Source: Episyrphus balteatus (Eukaryota; Arthropoda; Insecta; Diptera; Syrphidae). From it: 64,000 bases of DNA. The DNA is taken from positions 69,338,277-69,402,276 of the forward strand of contig NC_079137.1 in assembly GCF_945859705.1 (NCBI RefSeq), in the 5' to 3' direction. The position numbers and the translations under genes were made by a program. The notes beneath the pieces were generated by a model. The model saw nothing but the letters and a program-made list of their open reading frames with translations, did not search any database and was not told where the DNA came from. Positions within the stretch are counted from its first letter, which is position 1. Every line of letters starts with the position of its first letter. Positions 1 through 11,699 of the stretch are shown in pieces.

Positions 1-804
1 TTGGTCAAATATTAATTCAAAAAATATTATATGACCAGTGTATCTATAATTCTGTGTAAAACCAATACAAAAAATCCACCCAGTAGGACACACGATTTAA
101 ATTTATAACTTTGTCACTTTCCAAATCCAAAAATATATAATATTTTAATATTTACAAATACATTGAATAAACAAAAAAAAAAAAAAAAAACAACCAAAAA
201 AGTGAGACAGAATATCAGATAATCCAATTCAAAACCATACAATGATATATCTTCGCATACAAATGTAGGACACAAAATGTATATTATATATATTTTTTTT
301 TTGGTTAACAATAAAAATATATATTCTTTAATTAAAACCATTTATCATTTTGTAAACAAGAAAAGGCTTGCTGCAGTATTATAAGCTCGTCGTAGTACTG
401 CAACTATACAATCGGATGGTATTTATGAGCTAGTGAAAATCATACCCTTGCCATGTCTCAAACCACACCACATGCAAATGCAACCCTATACACAACAACA
501 CTATACACAAAAAACCTCTTTAACACCCTTGAACCAATTCAAATATTGAATTTAATGCCAACATTTTGACCAATTAATGTAATTTATTTTTCGCATGCTT
601 TTATTCCAGAATTATAAATGATGTAATTATCGGAATTATCCATCTGTTTTCTGGTAAATAATTACTTGTTAAGTCCGTTTTTTTTTTTTTTTTTGGGGTT
701 GTGTGAGTTTATGTAGTGATAATGTTTATCTCTTATGCGTCCGTTTACGTTGTCCGTCTGCACAAATAAATACACAAAATAACAACAAAACCAATATGGA
801 CCAA
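1..804. other. AT-rich spacer, no gene recognised
   Basis: This stretch is AT-rich with poly-A/T runs (for example near 172-190 and 679-694). No reading frame has convincing composition; the small frame on the minus strand at 114-341 is made of low-complexity hydrophobic residues. Nothing else is recognised. Confidence 0.6.
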
Positions 805-1135
805 TGATTAGGGTGACCATTTTTTTTTTTTTTGAAACTGAATTTAATATAAATATGTGTATTAAAAATTATTGTGACTTAAAGAAGGATTTATCAGAAT
901 TTTTTAGTTTATGAGGGTATCTAGAGGGCGCTTTATTCAAATAAAATTGACATCATATAGCTTATAGTCAGCCGACAATCAAGACGCTTCCAACAATATT
1001 TCATATGTTAAATTAAAGTAAGTATGTCACAAGTTATGAGAGAACATATGAACAAAAATCATAATCCTCCTTTCAAATCGGTCGAAAAATTATATAAAAA
1101 AAATTAAAAAAAAAAAATGGCAGATGGTCACCATG
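805..1135. mobile_element. Possible MITE remnant with AGGGTGACCA-like ends
   Basis: An inverted pair of motifs brackets this interval. AGGGTGACCATTTT is followed by a T-run at the left, and an A-run followed by ATGG, a short spacer and TGGTCACC lies at the right. The inverted match is short and interrupted, and I cannot define a target duplication, so this is only a plausible degenerate terminal-inverted-repeat element. It has no coding capacity. Confidence 0.35.
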
Positions 1136-1195
1136 GTCAAGTAGTTCTTTCAACATGGAATATACACAGAAGTTTACTAAAAGTATTGAGAAGTA

Positions 1196-2014
1196 GGGTA
1201 AATTAGGGCATTATGGCATACCTAAGCACAAACTCAAATAACTTTACTAAGGACTACAATTTTTACTTCAATCATTTTTTTTAATTAAATTTCATAAAAA
1301 CGTAACATAAATAAATTATTTAAGAATAAAAATTCAAGCTTTTTAACAAAAAATAAATTAAATTAAAAATAGTCCAAAAAAAACCATATTGCCCTATGTA
1401 CGGGCAATATGGCGAACCCCATTTACTTCGGAACCCTTTACTTTTTTTACGTATATTCAGCATTTCTGAAATATAATTGTAAATAAGTTTCATAAAATTA
1501 ACGTTAAATTGAGGTTATTTTCAAATTTAAAAAAATGCAGAGTTACTTTTGAAATTAGTTTTACATAAGGGCATTATGGCGCAGTCGGGTATAATATAGC
1601 GCCATAATGCCCTTATTACATCTGCGCCATATTGCAAAATATACACATATTCACAAAACTCCAAAAACTAAACACAATTCTTACTTCAGTTAAAATATAA
1701 CAAGTGATATAACCAAACCAAAACTGTACTCTGCGTTTCACTCTTTACAACAAACACGTGCACTGTATACTTACCGAGATACACACAAACAAAAACAAAG
1801 CGATATTATATTGGAACCCAGAACCGGTATATTTTTTTTGTTTTCTTTTTTGTTTGGCACAAAAATAAAAGCACTGACCTGCGATCGTCACAAGGCTAGT
1901 GTTCGACGAAGGTCAAAGTTTCTGCATTGGTTTTATTTAAATGCGAGTATTGGAAGTATGGTAGTTGAGAGGTGCGCCATAATGCCCGGTGCGCCATAAT
2001 GCCCGAAGTTACCC
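1196..2014. mobile_element. TA-flanked MITE with GGGCATTATGGCGC motifs
   Basis: The ends are inverted repeats. The left end reads GGGTAAATTAGGGCATTATG and the right end, reverse complemented, reads GGGTAACTTCGGGCATTATG, with two mismatches in the first 22 bases. Both ends abut a TA dinucleotide (1194-1195 and 2015-2016), as in Tc1/mariner-type target duplications. Internally the core GGGCATTATGGCGC or close variants recur in both orientations, including a perfect 17-bp stem at 1566-1582/1599-1615 and an exact 17-bp tandem duplication at 1972-2005. No transposase is encoded, so it is non-autonomous. The superfamily assignment rests only on the TA duplication. Confidence 0.75.
1566..1615. repeat. 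Perfect 17-bp inverted repeat inside MITE
   Basis: The sequence at 1566-1582 (TAAGGGCATTATGGCGC) is the exact reverse complement of 1599-1615, separated by a 16-base loop. It reproduces the subterminal motif of the surrounding MITE in both orientations. Confidence 0.9.
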
Positions 2015-2016
2015 TA

Positions 2017-2446
2017 TGTATAGGTATCCTCTTCAGACAGATTTTCACTGTAGTGGCTTTCTTTTTGACTCTAAAAGGAATACATTTTTGGCATTTATCC
2101 TGTTCCTGAATGAAATTCACTGAATGATTGCCAACTTTACTATATTGAAAAAAAAAGGAAAAAAAAATTATGATTATTAAAAAAAAAATTATTTGCTCTC
2201 TTGGGTGTGAAGGAGGTAATTCAATGATCGCTGCTTAACGAGTGGATAATTAAGACTGAAGGCAGCCTTTGAAAATTAATAATGTCGCATAAAACAAGCA
2301 ATGGTGACAAATTATGAAGGAAATCTGGGTGAACTATTGGAAATACAAAAGTCAAATGTTCATTGTAAATTAATTTAATTGTAATTCAAGGATATTAAAC
2401 TGGATAGAAATAATTCGATTTGGTGATAAAATAAAAAAAACTTACT
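2017..2446. other. Spacer, no gene recognised
   Basis: This is AT-rich sequence without recognisable genes or repeat structure. Confidence 0.5.
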
Positions 2447-2708
2447 TTTGTGTTGTGATGTGTCGTGTTGAGTTTTGTTGTGTTTTACTGTGTTGTGTTC
2501 TATTGTGTTCTGGTGTGTTTTGTTTTAATTTGTTGTGTTGCGATGTGTTGTATTGTGTTGTGTTGTGATGTGTGGTGTTGTGTTTTGTTGTGTTTTGTTG
2601 TGTTGTGTTGTGTTGTGTTGTGTTGTGTGGGTTATGTTGTGATGTGATGTGTTGTTTTGTGTTGCGTTGTTTGTTGTGTTTTGTTATGTTGTATTTCAAT
2701 GTGTTTTG
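2447..2708 (+). repeat. TGTTG-type low-complexity microsatellite
   Basis: About 260 bp is composed almost wholly of TGTTG, TGTGT and TTTTG words, with the cleanest (TGTTG)n run near 2593-2628. Open frames on both strands here (2442-2699 minus and 2465-2647 plus) translate to Asn/His/Thr-rich or Cys/Val-rich simple repeats and are not genes. Confidence 0.95.
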
Positions 2709-4640
2709 ATTTTTTGTTAAGTTTTATTATTCTGTGACTTTAAAAAATTGATTAATTTTAATAAAAATAAAATTATTAATATTACAAAAAACTAATTTTG
2801 TCCCGAACAAAGCATACAACTGTAGAATACTTGTCACAAACAATCTTTTGATTTGTTTAGTCAAAAAATCAAATAAGTTACCTTCTTTTTTACCAACTGA
2901 TTTATTTTTTTCAATTTATCTTGGTTAAATTTTTTGCTAGCCATAATACAACCCCTGTTGTGATTTTCCATTTTTCTTCTTAAAATCAATTTCCATTATA
3001 AATCAACACACCACACAAAACAAATCCTATTCATTCCTAAAAAAAAAAAAAAATACCCACCTTTACAGAGATTTCGAATACCTACAAACAATAGAAAAAT
3101 TTCCCCCAAAATTTTTCATTTTCAAAAAAAAAAAAAAATTAAATAAAAAAGGTCCAATATATACCATCCTGACCCTGAATGAAAGCATAGAGAAGAAGAA
3201 CCCGCTTAGAAAACAATTATAAACTCCTAGGATCAGGAATTCCACCTTTGTCACAAGGACTCTCCATATACACCGTTGGAAGGTATATGGCAGGGCATTG
3301 AAAAAAAAACTTAGCTTTTTCTCAAAGACCAACAACAACAAGGACACCTTTTCAACAACTCCCACCAATATCAAATCCATGTGCGAATATACGAATGTTT
3401 GTGAAAAATTGAACTCCTTTCAAAGTGTATAATCAAAAGAGTTTCGATGGCATAGTAAAGTCGAGTTGTAGGTTTTAGTCCTTTGGCATGCTCTTAGTGT
3501 CCATGTCTATTTTTATGCCCCCAAACAAAAAAATGTGGATTTCAATCCAAACCAACAACAAATAAAAAAAAAATTGAAAAAAACGCGTCGATAAAACGTT
3601 TCGTTAGGAGTTTTACATCACTGTTGATGACAAGTTTTTCTTTTCGTCTTCAATGGCGGCTCCTGCTTTCATTTCAGATTTCCACCATTATTATCCTTAT
3701 ACGAGTCCTTGTATAGTTCGTTTCGTTACCAGAGCAGAGTGTGACTCCAACAATACCAATGGACAAACAAAAGCGAAAATTCAATCGAATAAAAGACAGG
3801 CAATGGTTGAAAAAAAAAACCTAAACATAAAGCAAACAAAAAAAAAGTAGTAAAAGTAAAAAAAAATCGAGGATATCCTTCGGGACAAAGTTTGTCCTTT
3901 CACCACAATTTCTACATTGGCACCGTTATCGCTTCTGAACTACTCTACAGTGTATATTCGATTCGTCGTCGTCGTATATTTCATCGCGCGTTTGTTCGAT
4001 GTTGCTCTGAATCCTGATCCTTGGAATCCTTAAACCTGAACGATATTTTTCCATTTTTTCACATACTCGATATATACACCTTTCGTAGATACGGTTCCTA
4101 TGTGAACTTTGCAATTCAACGACAAAGTATACGATGACAATGACAGCACAGGTAACAGCCAGCGCGACATTTACCTTCGTGCGATGTCCTTACACACATG
4201 GATTTATGGCACAATGATGATAGAGTTGGTTTGGTTTGCCTGACCAAAAAATCAATTTCTCACACCTTGTTCGAGTCGTAGTATTTTGGTCATAATTTAT
4301 GAGATTTTGCAAGAAGTCATGACGGTTGGTATAGTGGTCGCTGATTCGGGTGTGGTTTGGTAACGACACTGACGACGACGACGATGATGATGGCGTCGTC
4401 GACAGTTTCGGTGAGGACATGTCAAATGGCTTTGTCAATTTTCATTTTTTTTTTAACTTTTTGTTCACACTTTTTTAATATGTTAGGAGGTAAGGTTGTT
4501 GGTCAACAACTAGATACTAGAAAAGTTGATTATTGTTTCGAATGGTTTGAAATTTATGTAATATGTGTTTGGGCGTAATGAAAAGGTCGTATTTTTAAGC
4601 AATAAGTTATGAGTTATCTGAATTGTTTTTGACATTTCAC
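2709..4640. other. Single-copy-looking spacer
   Basis: No repeat family or convincing gene is seen. The interval is less AT-rich than average between 3,640 and 4,450, and contains several AAGGAC/GTCCTT words (3255, 3340, 3478, 3894, 4186). Short open frames overlap on both strands at 3653-3850, 3926-4114 and 4190-4578. None has a recognisable domain, and serine/threonine runs from a GACGACGAC stretch explain two of them. Confidence 0.5.
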
Positions 4641-4793
4641 TGCTTCAGTGCATATTGAATGTGAACTCGAAGAAAGTTTGACAGATGAAAATATATGTTT
4701 TTGATTTAAGTGACAAATAACTTATACGAAATTCTGTTTACATCAATTTTAGTTATTTCGTATAGTAAAAACTCTCGCTCAAAAATTTTTAAT

Positions 4794-5089
4794 TTTCGCT
4801 AAGTTCATATCAACTAAGCGAAATGGAATTTCTTTTAAAAAAGGGGTTTATGAAAGATAACTACCGATTTATTTTGTCACTAATTGACTGTTTTTATTTC
4901 GAATTTTTTCCATAAAAAAAAACTGTATGTTTCGCTAAGTTCGCTATTAAGCAAGCGAAATATTAAAAAGAGTTAATAAAACCGGTGGACCATATCCAAA
5001 TTTACATTAAAGTAATTTATGGCAGTTACATTAAGTTAACCATTTTTAAAGTGATGATATTTCGCTCAGTTGATAGTAAGTCAGCGAAA
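4794..5089. repeat. Three spaced TTTCGCT...AGCGAAA short hairpins
   Basis: Three short inverted repeats built on TTTCGCT ... AGCGAAA lie at 4794-4823, 4930-4960 and 5060-5089, about 136 and 130 bp apart. The spacing and shared stem suggest an old tandem array with a unit of about 130-136 bp. The sequence between the stems has diverged strongly. Confidence 0.65.
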
Positions 5090-5299
5090 AATAATAAAAA
5101 CTCTATGAAAACGATGTCGCTCCTACAAAAATTATGTTAAAAAATTTTTGGACTTCATTATGCTTCAAAATTGCATCTGGAATATGCATTTAAATTGAAC
5201 ATATCATAAGTACTCTTAATTTTGCCGAAGTGCTATTTGAAAATTCAATATTCCTACTTTATCCGTATATTAACAAAAATCTTTAAATAATTTAACGAA

Positions 5300-6563
5300 C
5301 ACTGGTCTGCAAGGAAATCCGCCTTTTAATAAAACTATATTTTTCTAATGAATTGTTGTATGCTGGTTCCGAATCCGAAGTCAGAATTGGCCTAGCACGT
5401 CACGTTTTTTAGATATTCCCGTTAGAAAATCTCAAAAACCCATTTTATTGCTGTTTTCGGAGAAATATTAATATAATATATTCTTTTTCAATTAAAATTG
5501 TTACGGTTTATGAAAGAACTTATTTTTTTCTTTCAAATTCAGTTTCAATCTTGTCAATATCTCTTTTCTTCTCCGTGATATCTTAATTTAAGAAAGTTAT
5601 AAGTAGGTTTGGCATATCTTACCATAAAGAAACTGATCTCTAAAAATTCATATATCTTTCTCCTTAGAACAAAAGTATAATTTACTAATGGATTTTAGTG
5701 TGCTGATTTTAAATCCGAACTCAAAAAATTTCGGTCAGCTCTGGTTTGATTTTGTGATCCTTTAATGCGAATATCTCAAAATCCTGACGTGATAGAATTT
5801 TTTTGACTTCGCATTCTAATTCAGCACATCAAAAACTATAAGAAAAGTATACTTTTGTTTCTAGGAGAAACAAATCTGAAGCTTTACAAGGCAGTTTATC
5901 GAACGGTTTATTACAAATAAGATATTTCTAAATAGAAAAATAGTATATAAAATACAAAACACGTACAAATTTTGTTAAATGTATTTTATTATGGTTTTCT
6001 TTACATATTTGACTTTTTAATTATAATGGGCTTTGATATTTTACATTTTCCTCAATTAAGGTGTTTTTTTTTCATATGGGATTTACTAAAAACTGCCGAA
6101 TTTCGATAATTTTGCTGTTTTTGTCAATTAGTATCCTAAAAATGTGTTTAAACTTTTCTTAACCCTTTCGGACCCAGCGTTACTCTCATGTAACAAATTT
6201 TTAAAAATTCGTAAACAAAATTCCATTTAATATTTTTTTAGGTTTCGATGGCTTAATTGAAAGATAATGATGCCTAGTTACTTGATTATTACAAAAATTT
6301 AGTCAAATATCTTACCTTTAATTTTTTTTATCGAAAAAGGAACTGAACTTCACAAATAAGTCCTCCAAATTTGAGCTTAATATGAATAATAGTTTTATTT
6401 TTGTACAAGTTCAAGGTTCAACAGAATCTAAAAGGGCTATTTTCTCCTCATATTTTAAAAAAATTTTTCTGAAACCAGATTTAGATTCAGGAAAGCCAAA
6501 TCTTTCATAATTTCAAAAAAATATTTGAAGGAGAAAAAAAAAGATACATTTTGCAGACCAGTG
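5300..6563. mobile_element. Element with CACTGGTCTGCAA terminal inverted repeats
   Basis: The motif CACTGGTCTGCAA at 5300-5312 is matched by its exact reverse complement at 6551-6563; one further base pairs on each side. The interior is non-coding and holds two related segments (about 5330-5480 and 5660-5800) built around a TCCGAA(T/C)TC-like motif. A TTAACCCTTTCGGACC motif at about 6159 resembles the end of another, TTAA-type MITE. No target duplication is clear. A second, shorter copy lies at 36928-37499, which supports a real family. Confidence 0.65.
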
Positions 6564-7985
6564 TGTAATTAGTCGATCGATTTTTGCGGCCTAAGGTCCT
6601 GTCTGCCTCTGAGCATCATCAAGAGAGAAAATAACCTCTTAACCTCCTGATAGACTGAATACCGTAAATCCATCAATATTTGTATCTTGTAGGTATTTCT
6701 AATTCCTCTTTCAATATTTCTTGTTTCTGAATCTAATTAGTACTAAACACACTGTTGTTGTTGTTTTGCGAGATACAAATGTATTATTATCATTATCCCC
6801 CTCTGTGTTTGCCTTCGAGAGTTGTTGTCCATATTCTTGCTTAGGTTTCGCCCTAAACTTGCGAATCCATGAAACTGACATCATTTGGACAGTCAACGAG
6901 GCAGGTAATTATAGAAAATAGAACAGAGATTCTCTGAATAGAACACCAAAAAACACTAAACAAGGATCCGGAAACACACGAAATCGAATGTCAAAAGTTT
7001 GTTATACTCGCCTTCATCTGACATTGTCTTGACTGCCTATTTACGTGAGATATTAACGTAATCCGAGTCAATGTGTTCCACAGTCCGGATACACAAACCT
7101 CACACACATAATAGAGAATCAAAATCTCTTTATTCTTCCTGAGAAATGGGAGATATGTTACAAGGACAAGTTAGAGGGTGGCAAATTGTAGGTAAAAATA
7201 AGCAACTTTTTTTTTCAAGAATATCTACTTTTCACTCACACTAATAAAAAAAAAAAACTTCATACAAAAAGCAAATTGACACTTTCTAAAATGTCATTTG
7301 ACACGCATACGACATTAGGTGATCAAATTGATATTTTTCAAATTCGATTCAAGTGTCAATAAGAGCTCTCCCTACTCTCTGTCAAATACAAAATGAAGTA
7401 CCACATAAGGATAAATTTACACTCATGCACACATCAAGGACACTTTTATCCTTTCAAATTCTTTTTGTTTTAACATTTTTTTTTTCTCTTCTTTTTTTAT
7501 TTTTTTTCACCTTTCAAGTATACAAAGAAGCACGTGTGATAGCTTAGTATGTACATAAGACCCCCTTAATTGGTGCTTTTTAGAATTATGGCCTACTTGA
7601 AATTATGATTTGATACTTAATATGGCACACAACAGAGAGATTTCTGGTGCTTTTTTTTATAAATACCTACACGATGTTGTAACGTTGCGTTGGTAATAAA
7701 ATGAGATTCCTTTTGTAGGTGGATGTAATTTAAGAGTTTGGAGGCAATTCCATAAGGATATTTTGAAACAAATCGATTTATTTTTTTAAATTCAGTGTTT
7801 GAAGTTTTTTTTTTTTTTTATTTTGGTGGAAAAGTCCTTTGAAGTTTAATTGTTTCTTTTTTTTTTAATGTGATTCATTTCTATGGAAGTAGCTTTTAAA
7901 AATAATATAAATAGAAATTCCAATTAACCATAATGGTGGAATAGGAAAACACTCTTGGTAAGACTACTTCCCTATATTTTTACTT
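6564..7985. other. Spacer, no gene recognised
   Basis: This is AT-rich DNA with poly-T and poly-A tracts. Small frames on both strands at 6711-6921 and a plus-strand frame at 7353-7547 lack domain features; the latter ends in a phenylalanine run encoded by poly-T. Confidence 0.5.
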
Positions 7986-8002
7986 GCGATATAGGTACTA
8001 TA

Positions 8003-8346
8003 CAGGGTGTCCCACAGTCACCGCCCCAAATGAAAACCATGGATTCCTGAGGTCATTTTAAGTCGAAAAACTTAAAACTTGTCCTTTAACTGGCCTTATC
8101 TTTGCCAAACTACGTTTGATTTGAAAGATTTTTTTTACAACCAATCAAGAATTTATTACAGTTTTAGTTTGTCTCAAAACTTTTTTTCTGCGGACAACCG
8201 TTTTTCCACAATTTTGCATCAAACTCAATTTTCTTCGTTTTTTAAGTTGTTTTTTACACTTTCATATCATTTAAGTCAAAAAAACAGTTTATTTTCATAA
8301 AAAAAAAAATAAGTTTTATTTCATAAGAAATGCTACTGAAAGTAAT
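8003..8346. mobile_element. Truncated element beginning ACAGGGTGTCCCACAGTC
   Basis: The sequence starts with ACAGGGTGTCCCACAGTC, a terminus shared in form with the CAGGGTGTCCC foldback element at 27985. I see no matching inverted end before the palindrome at 8347, so this is probably one arm of a broken insertion. It has no coding capacity. Confidence 0.5.
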
Positions 8347-8963
8347 TAAAAAAAATAAACAAACTGAGTGAATTAAAAAAAAAATAATTTTTAAATTCAA
8401 AATTAATTTAAATGAATTAAAACTTTTTCTGAGCTTTATCTATTTGTTCTTTTCTTAACCACAATAGCTCAGAAAAAGTTTTTAGTTCATTTAAATTAAT
8501 ATTTATGTAGGATGTGCCTACTCAATACCCCTAATCCGTACTCTATCATAATCACGCCAATATCATACCATCCAGTTAACGCCAATATCATACCATCCTG
8601 TTAATCCTTGGTGGCGTTAACAAAACATTCGATACTTACCAAACAACGGTCAACGAGTAATAGCTTACGAGAGAGAAAGAACAGAACGATCACGACCACG
8701 CAACGGCTATGACATCGCAACGCATCGACCCAGTCAAATTACATATTTGCTTAATTATACTTACATTTTTAAATTGAACTATACCTATTTGAATTATCTA
8801 CCTAAATCTATGTAAATTAACTTAAATTGTAACTTAATTTTGTTATTATTAAATAAAACTTTTAATCAGTTTTTACTGAATAAATCAGTGTTTTGTCGGC
8901 GCACCCCTCCCACATTTATTTAAAAATTATTTTTTTTTTATTTCACTCAGTTTTTTATTTTTT
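8347..8963. mobile_element. Palindromic element interrupted by a solo LTR
   Basis: The left arm (about 8348-8435, containing ACAAACTGAGTGAATT and ACTTTTTCTGAGCT) is repeated in inverse order on the right: AGCTCAGAAAAAGT at 8467 onward, then, after the LTR, AATTATT ... TTTCACTCAGTTTT at about 8920-8955. Without the 409-bp LTR and its target duplication, the two arms pair along about 90 bp with a loop of about 30 bp. It is therefore an older foldback into which the LTR retrotransposon jumped. Confidence 0.7.
8506..8914. mobile_element. Solo LTR, 409 bp, with TTTA target duplication
   Basis: The segment begins TGTAGGATG and ends CCTCCCACA, giving TGT...ACA termini. It is flanked by the direct repeat TTTA at 8502-8505 and 8915-8918, a 4-bp duplication typical of Ty3/gypsy integrases. 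AATAAA signals at 8852 and 8879 suit an LTR R region on the plus strand. An exact-length 25-bp tandem duplication with one mismatch lies at 8554-8578/8579-8603. No internal retroelement sequence adjoins, so it is a solo LTR left by LTR-LTR recombination. Confidence 0.8.
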
Positions 8964-10277
8964 GACGAAAAATAACGGTACCTATCATACAAAAATTTCG
9001 GAAAAGTTTAATTTCACGAAAACGGCTCCAACGATTTTGTTAAAAAAATTCAAATGTTAGTTTTTAAACAAGGTCTATCTTTTGAAGAAAAAAATTTTAT
9101 TTGAAAATCATTATTAACGGTACCTGCCATAGGACCGCTTTTTTCAAATCGGATTTTCTGCAAAACTGCTTATTGTATTTCAATGAAATTTTTTATACAA
9201 AAGCATTTATGTACTCTATATATAAGCCAAAAATAAAATAAAGATAAAATAATTTTTGGATTTTTAAAAAAAATTTGAAAATTTTTTTTTGAAAAATCAA
9301 ATTTTCGAAAACTTGACATTGAATTTTTTTGAAATTTTGTTTTTAGATGTTGATTAGTGATTTTTACAAAATGGCGTACCAATTTTATTTTAAAACTTTT
9401 TTTTCAAAAGATTATTTATAAAAAATTATTTTTTTTTTAAAAACGGCTCTAACGATTTCGAAAATTTTTTTTCTAAAAATGCACCTTAGTAATCAAATAA
9501 AACTGCGTACTTGTTTTGTGGGGCGATTTGATTTCAGATATTGTTTTATTTTTTTGAAAAATTAATTTTATTTTTTTTTATTTCCCAAGTTTCTATATAA
9601 AAAGTCTTGAAAACTTAAGCAACTTGAACTCTAAGAGCAAGTTCGTGCGACCCAGTCGTGCATTTTTTTTTTTCGATTATTAAGATGTGATTTACGTATA
9701 GGTCAAGTTTTGAATGTGTAAAAATAATAAAAATATGTATTTATTTTTTTTTTACCGACTTCCAAAATGGAGGAGTTATTCAATTCGCATGTACCTATTG
9801 TTTTTTTTTTAATGTTTGTTACCTCATAACTTTGGACTGAGTGAACCAATTTTGATAATTATTTTTGTATTAAAAATCTGGTAACTGCAATGTGGTTACA
9901 TTTCAAAATAATTCAGTTATAATTTTAAATGGGTGGGTTAGCGAAAAAAAAAATCTTGGGCTATCTAGGGATGGGCTAACCTTGTGCAATCGAACCAGAC
10001 AGGTTTGGAAAAAATAATTAGCATTTGGGGGAGCCAACTTTACATAGTCTTTTTGGATTTAATTTTTTTGGAAAGGGAGTTTGTCATATACCGATCTAAA
10101 TTTTAAGGCAAGGTTTATCTTTTAATACATTTTTTTTTTTTTTTTTTTTTTGAAAATCATTATTAACGGTACCTGACATAGAACCGTTTTTTTAATCCGA
10201 TTTTCTCCGAAAATACTGATTCAATTTTAACGAAACTTATTGTTAAAAAGCAATTTGGTATATAATTTTAATGTACC
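8964..10277. repeat. R1 dispersed repeat, compound copy
   Basis: This block carries the signature words of the R1 family. They are an AACGGCTCCAACGATTTT-like motif (about 9020), GGTACCTGCCATAGGACC (about 9119), ACAAAATGGCGTACCAA (about 9367) and GTGCGACCCAGTCGTGCAT (about 9647). A further segment starts ACCGACTTCCAAAATGGAGG at about 9757, and a second R1 unit begins near 10150. The order of words suggests tandem or nested copies. No transposase or reverse transcriptase can be read. Confidence 0.7.
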
Positions 10278-10280
10278 TAA

Positions 10281-10708
10281 GGGCCAATTTTTCAATAGTC
10301 AGTTAAACAGTCAGTTAGTACTTATTCCTAAGGATAGAGAAAAAATCAATTTTTCAACAAGCAGATATAGCTTATTCCTAGGAATAAAACTATCTGCTTC
10401 TTTCAGAGACGAATAAAAATTATTCTAAGGAATAATCTCAACAAAAATATTGTGTCAGTTGTCAAAGCTGTTTTGAAAGAATTTTGAAAAAAATAAAGTG
10501 GAACACAAGAAAACAAAAACAATCATGAATGAAAATGACGTTTAATTTTAAATATTTTTGAATTTGGCAATTTTTTTTTTGTTATTCTGTAGAATAATTT
10601 ATTCTTGATTGAAAAATTCAATGCTTTTATCTGATTGTATATGAGCCTAATAATTTTATTGGTCGAACAGTTAACTGACTGTTTATTAGAAGATTGAAAA
10701 ATTGGCTC
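10281..10708. mobile_element. Harbinger-like MITE, 428 bp
   Basis: The inverted ends GGGCCAATTTTTCAAT (left) and, reverse complemented, GAGCCAATTTTTCAAT (right) differ at one base. They are flanked by TAA at 10278-10280 and 10709-10711. A 3-bp TWA-type duplication with GGGCC-like ends is the hallmark of PIF/Harbinger. A subterminal CAGTCAGTTA motif also occurs in inverse orientation near 10670-10690. The element is inserted in an R1 copy and has no coding capacity; the minus-strand frame at 10523-10783 runs across its border and is chance. Confidence 0.85.
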
Positions 10709-10711
10709 TAA

Positions 10712-11040
10712 GTGAAAAATAAAATTTGGGAAAAATTTATTATTGGATTTAAAAAAAAAATGAAATTTTCGAAAACCGGACATTGAATTTTTTTGAAGTT
10801 ATGGTTTCAGATGTTGATTAGTGATTTCTACAAAATGGCATGCCTACCAATTTTATTTAATTTTTTTTTTTTCAAAAAATTATTTATAAAAATGCAGTTT
10901 TTTTTTAAATGGCTCAAACGATTTTTTTCTAAAAAGAGCCAGTCGTGAATTTTATTTTTTTTTTATTTGAGGTTTAGTTTGTTCGATTTTTGAATTTGTT
11001 CGAATCAAACCGTATGATCATGATGAATTATTGTGATGGG
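10712..11040. repeat. R1 dispersed repeat, right part
   Basis: This continues the R1 copy interrupted by the Harbinger-like MITE. The word CTACAAAATGGCATGCC is at about 10829, followed by AATGGCTCAAACGATTTTTT and the partial end CAGTCGTGAATTTTATTTT near 10940. Confidence 0.65.
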
Positions 11041-11045
11041 TTCCT

Positions 11046-11121
11046 TCATGATGAGTTGTCTTATGATTGCCCATGATATGGGTTGTCCCATGATATGGGT
11101 TGTCCCATGATGAGCTGGTCC
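11046..11121 (+). repeat. 17-bp minisatellite
   Basis: A short tandem array of CATGATATGGGTTGTCC. Two exact units at about 11071-11104 are flanked by diverged ones on either side. Confidence 0.8.
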
Positions 11122-11260
11122 GACCCCGAAAAATGCCAATTTCAATTTCAATTCGACTCAAAAATTTTGTATAGATTCATTATCCAGTGTATTACTGAGA
11201 TCAGCGGTCCTGCTAGATTTTTTTTTTTCACTTTAAGGTAGTTTGCACGTCATTGGCTTA

Positions 11261-11694
11261 TACACAGAGAAAAATAGACCACATAAAATAGAACAAAAAC
11301 AATAAGATTTCTCTATGGTTTTCATCCAAGAAGGAAACCTTATTAAAACAATCGGGTTTTCCTTATTGTTTTAAAATCTGCAAACAAATAAAAAAAAAGA
11401 TGACCAGGCTGGGAATCGAACTGGAGACTTCAAATCTTTAGTCGGCCACCTTACCACCTGAACCAACCTGCCATGAAAATATTGATCGCGATTTTTGTTC
11501 TAGTGCTAAGTTGCAAAAAAAATCAACTTTTCAGTCAAATTTTAATAAGATTTTCTCTACAAAAATAATAAGAAATCTCCTTAAAAAAACCTTATTAATC
11601 GTTGATTTTAATAAGATTTCCTTATGAAATGTATGGACGGTAAAACAATATGGCAATCTGTTAGTTTTTAGCGGGTCATATTTTTCTCTGTGTA
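11261..11694. mobile_element. MITE with TACACAGAGAAAAATA ends and tRNA-like insert
   Basis: The ends are TACACAGAGAAAAATAGACC and its inverse near 11675-11694, with TA abutting on both sides (11259-11260 and 11695-11696). The interior repeats an AATAAGATTTC motif in both orientations around 11300-11620. It also contains an antisense tRNA-like segment. It encodes no transposase. A related left end, TACACGGAGAAAAAAGACC, is present at 40989. Confidence 0.75.
11402..11472 (-). repeat. tRNA-derived sequence (degenerate)
   Basis: Read on the minus strand it carries an A-box-like stretch (TTGGTTCAGGTGGTAAGG) and a B-box-like stretch (AGTTCGATTCCCAG) at tRNA-like spacing. The acceptor stem does not pair well, so it is a tRNA-derived fossil (SINE-like or captured), not a functional tRNA gene. 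Confidence 0.6.
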
Positions 11695-11699
11695 TAACT

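Noticed and set aside
2442..2699. Asn/His/Thr-repeat frame on the minus strand
   Set aside because: Translation of the TGTTG microsatellite.
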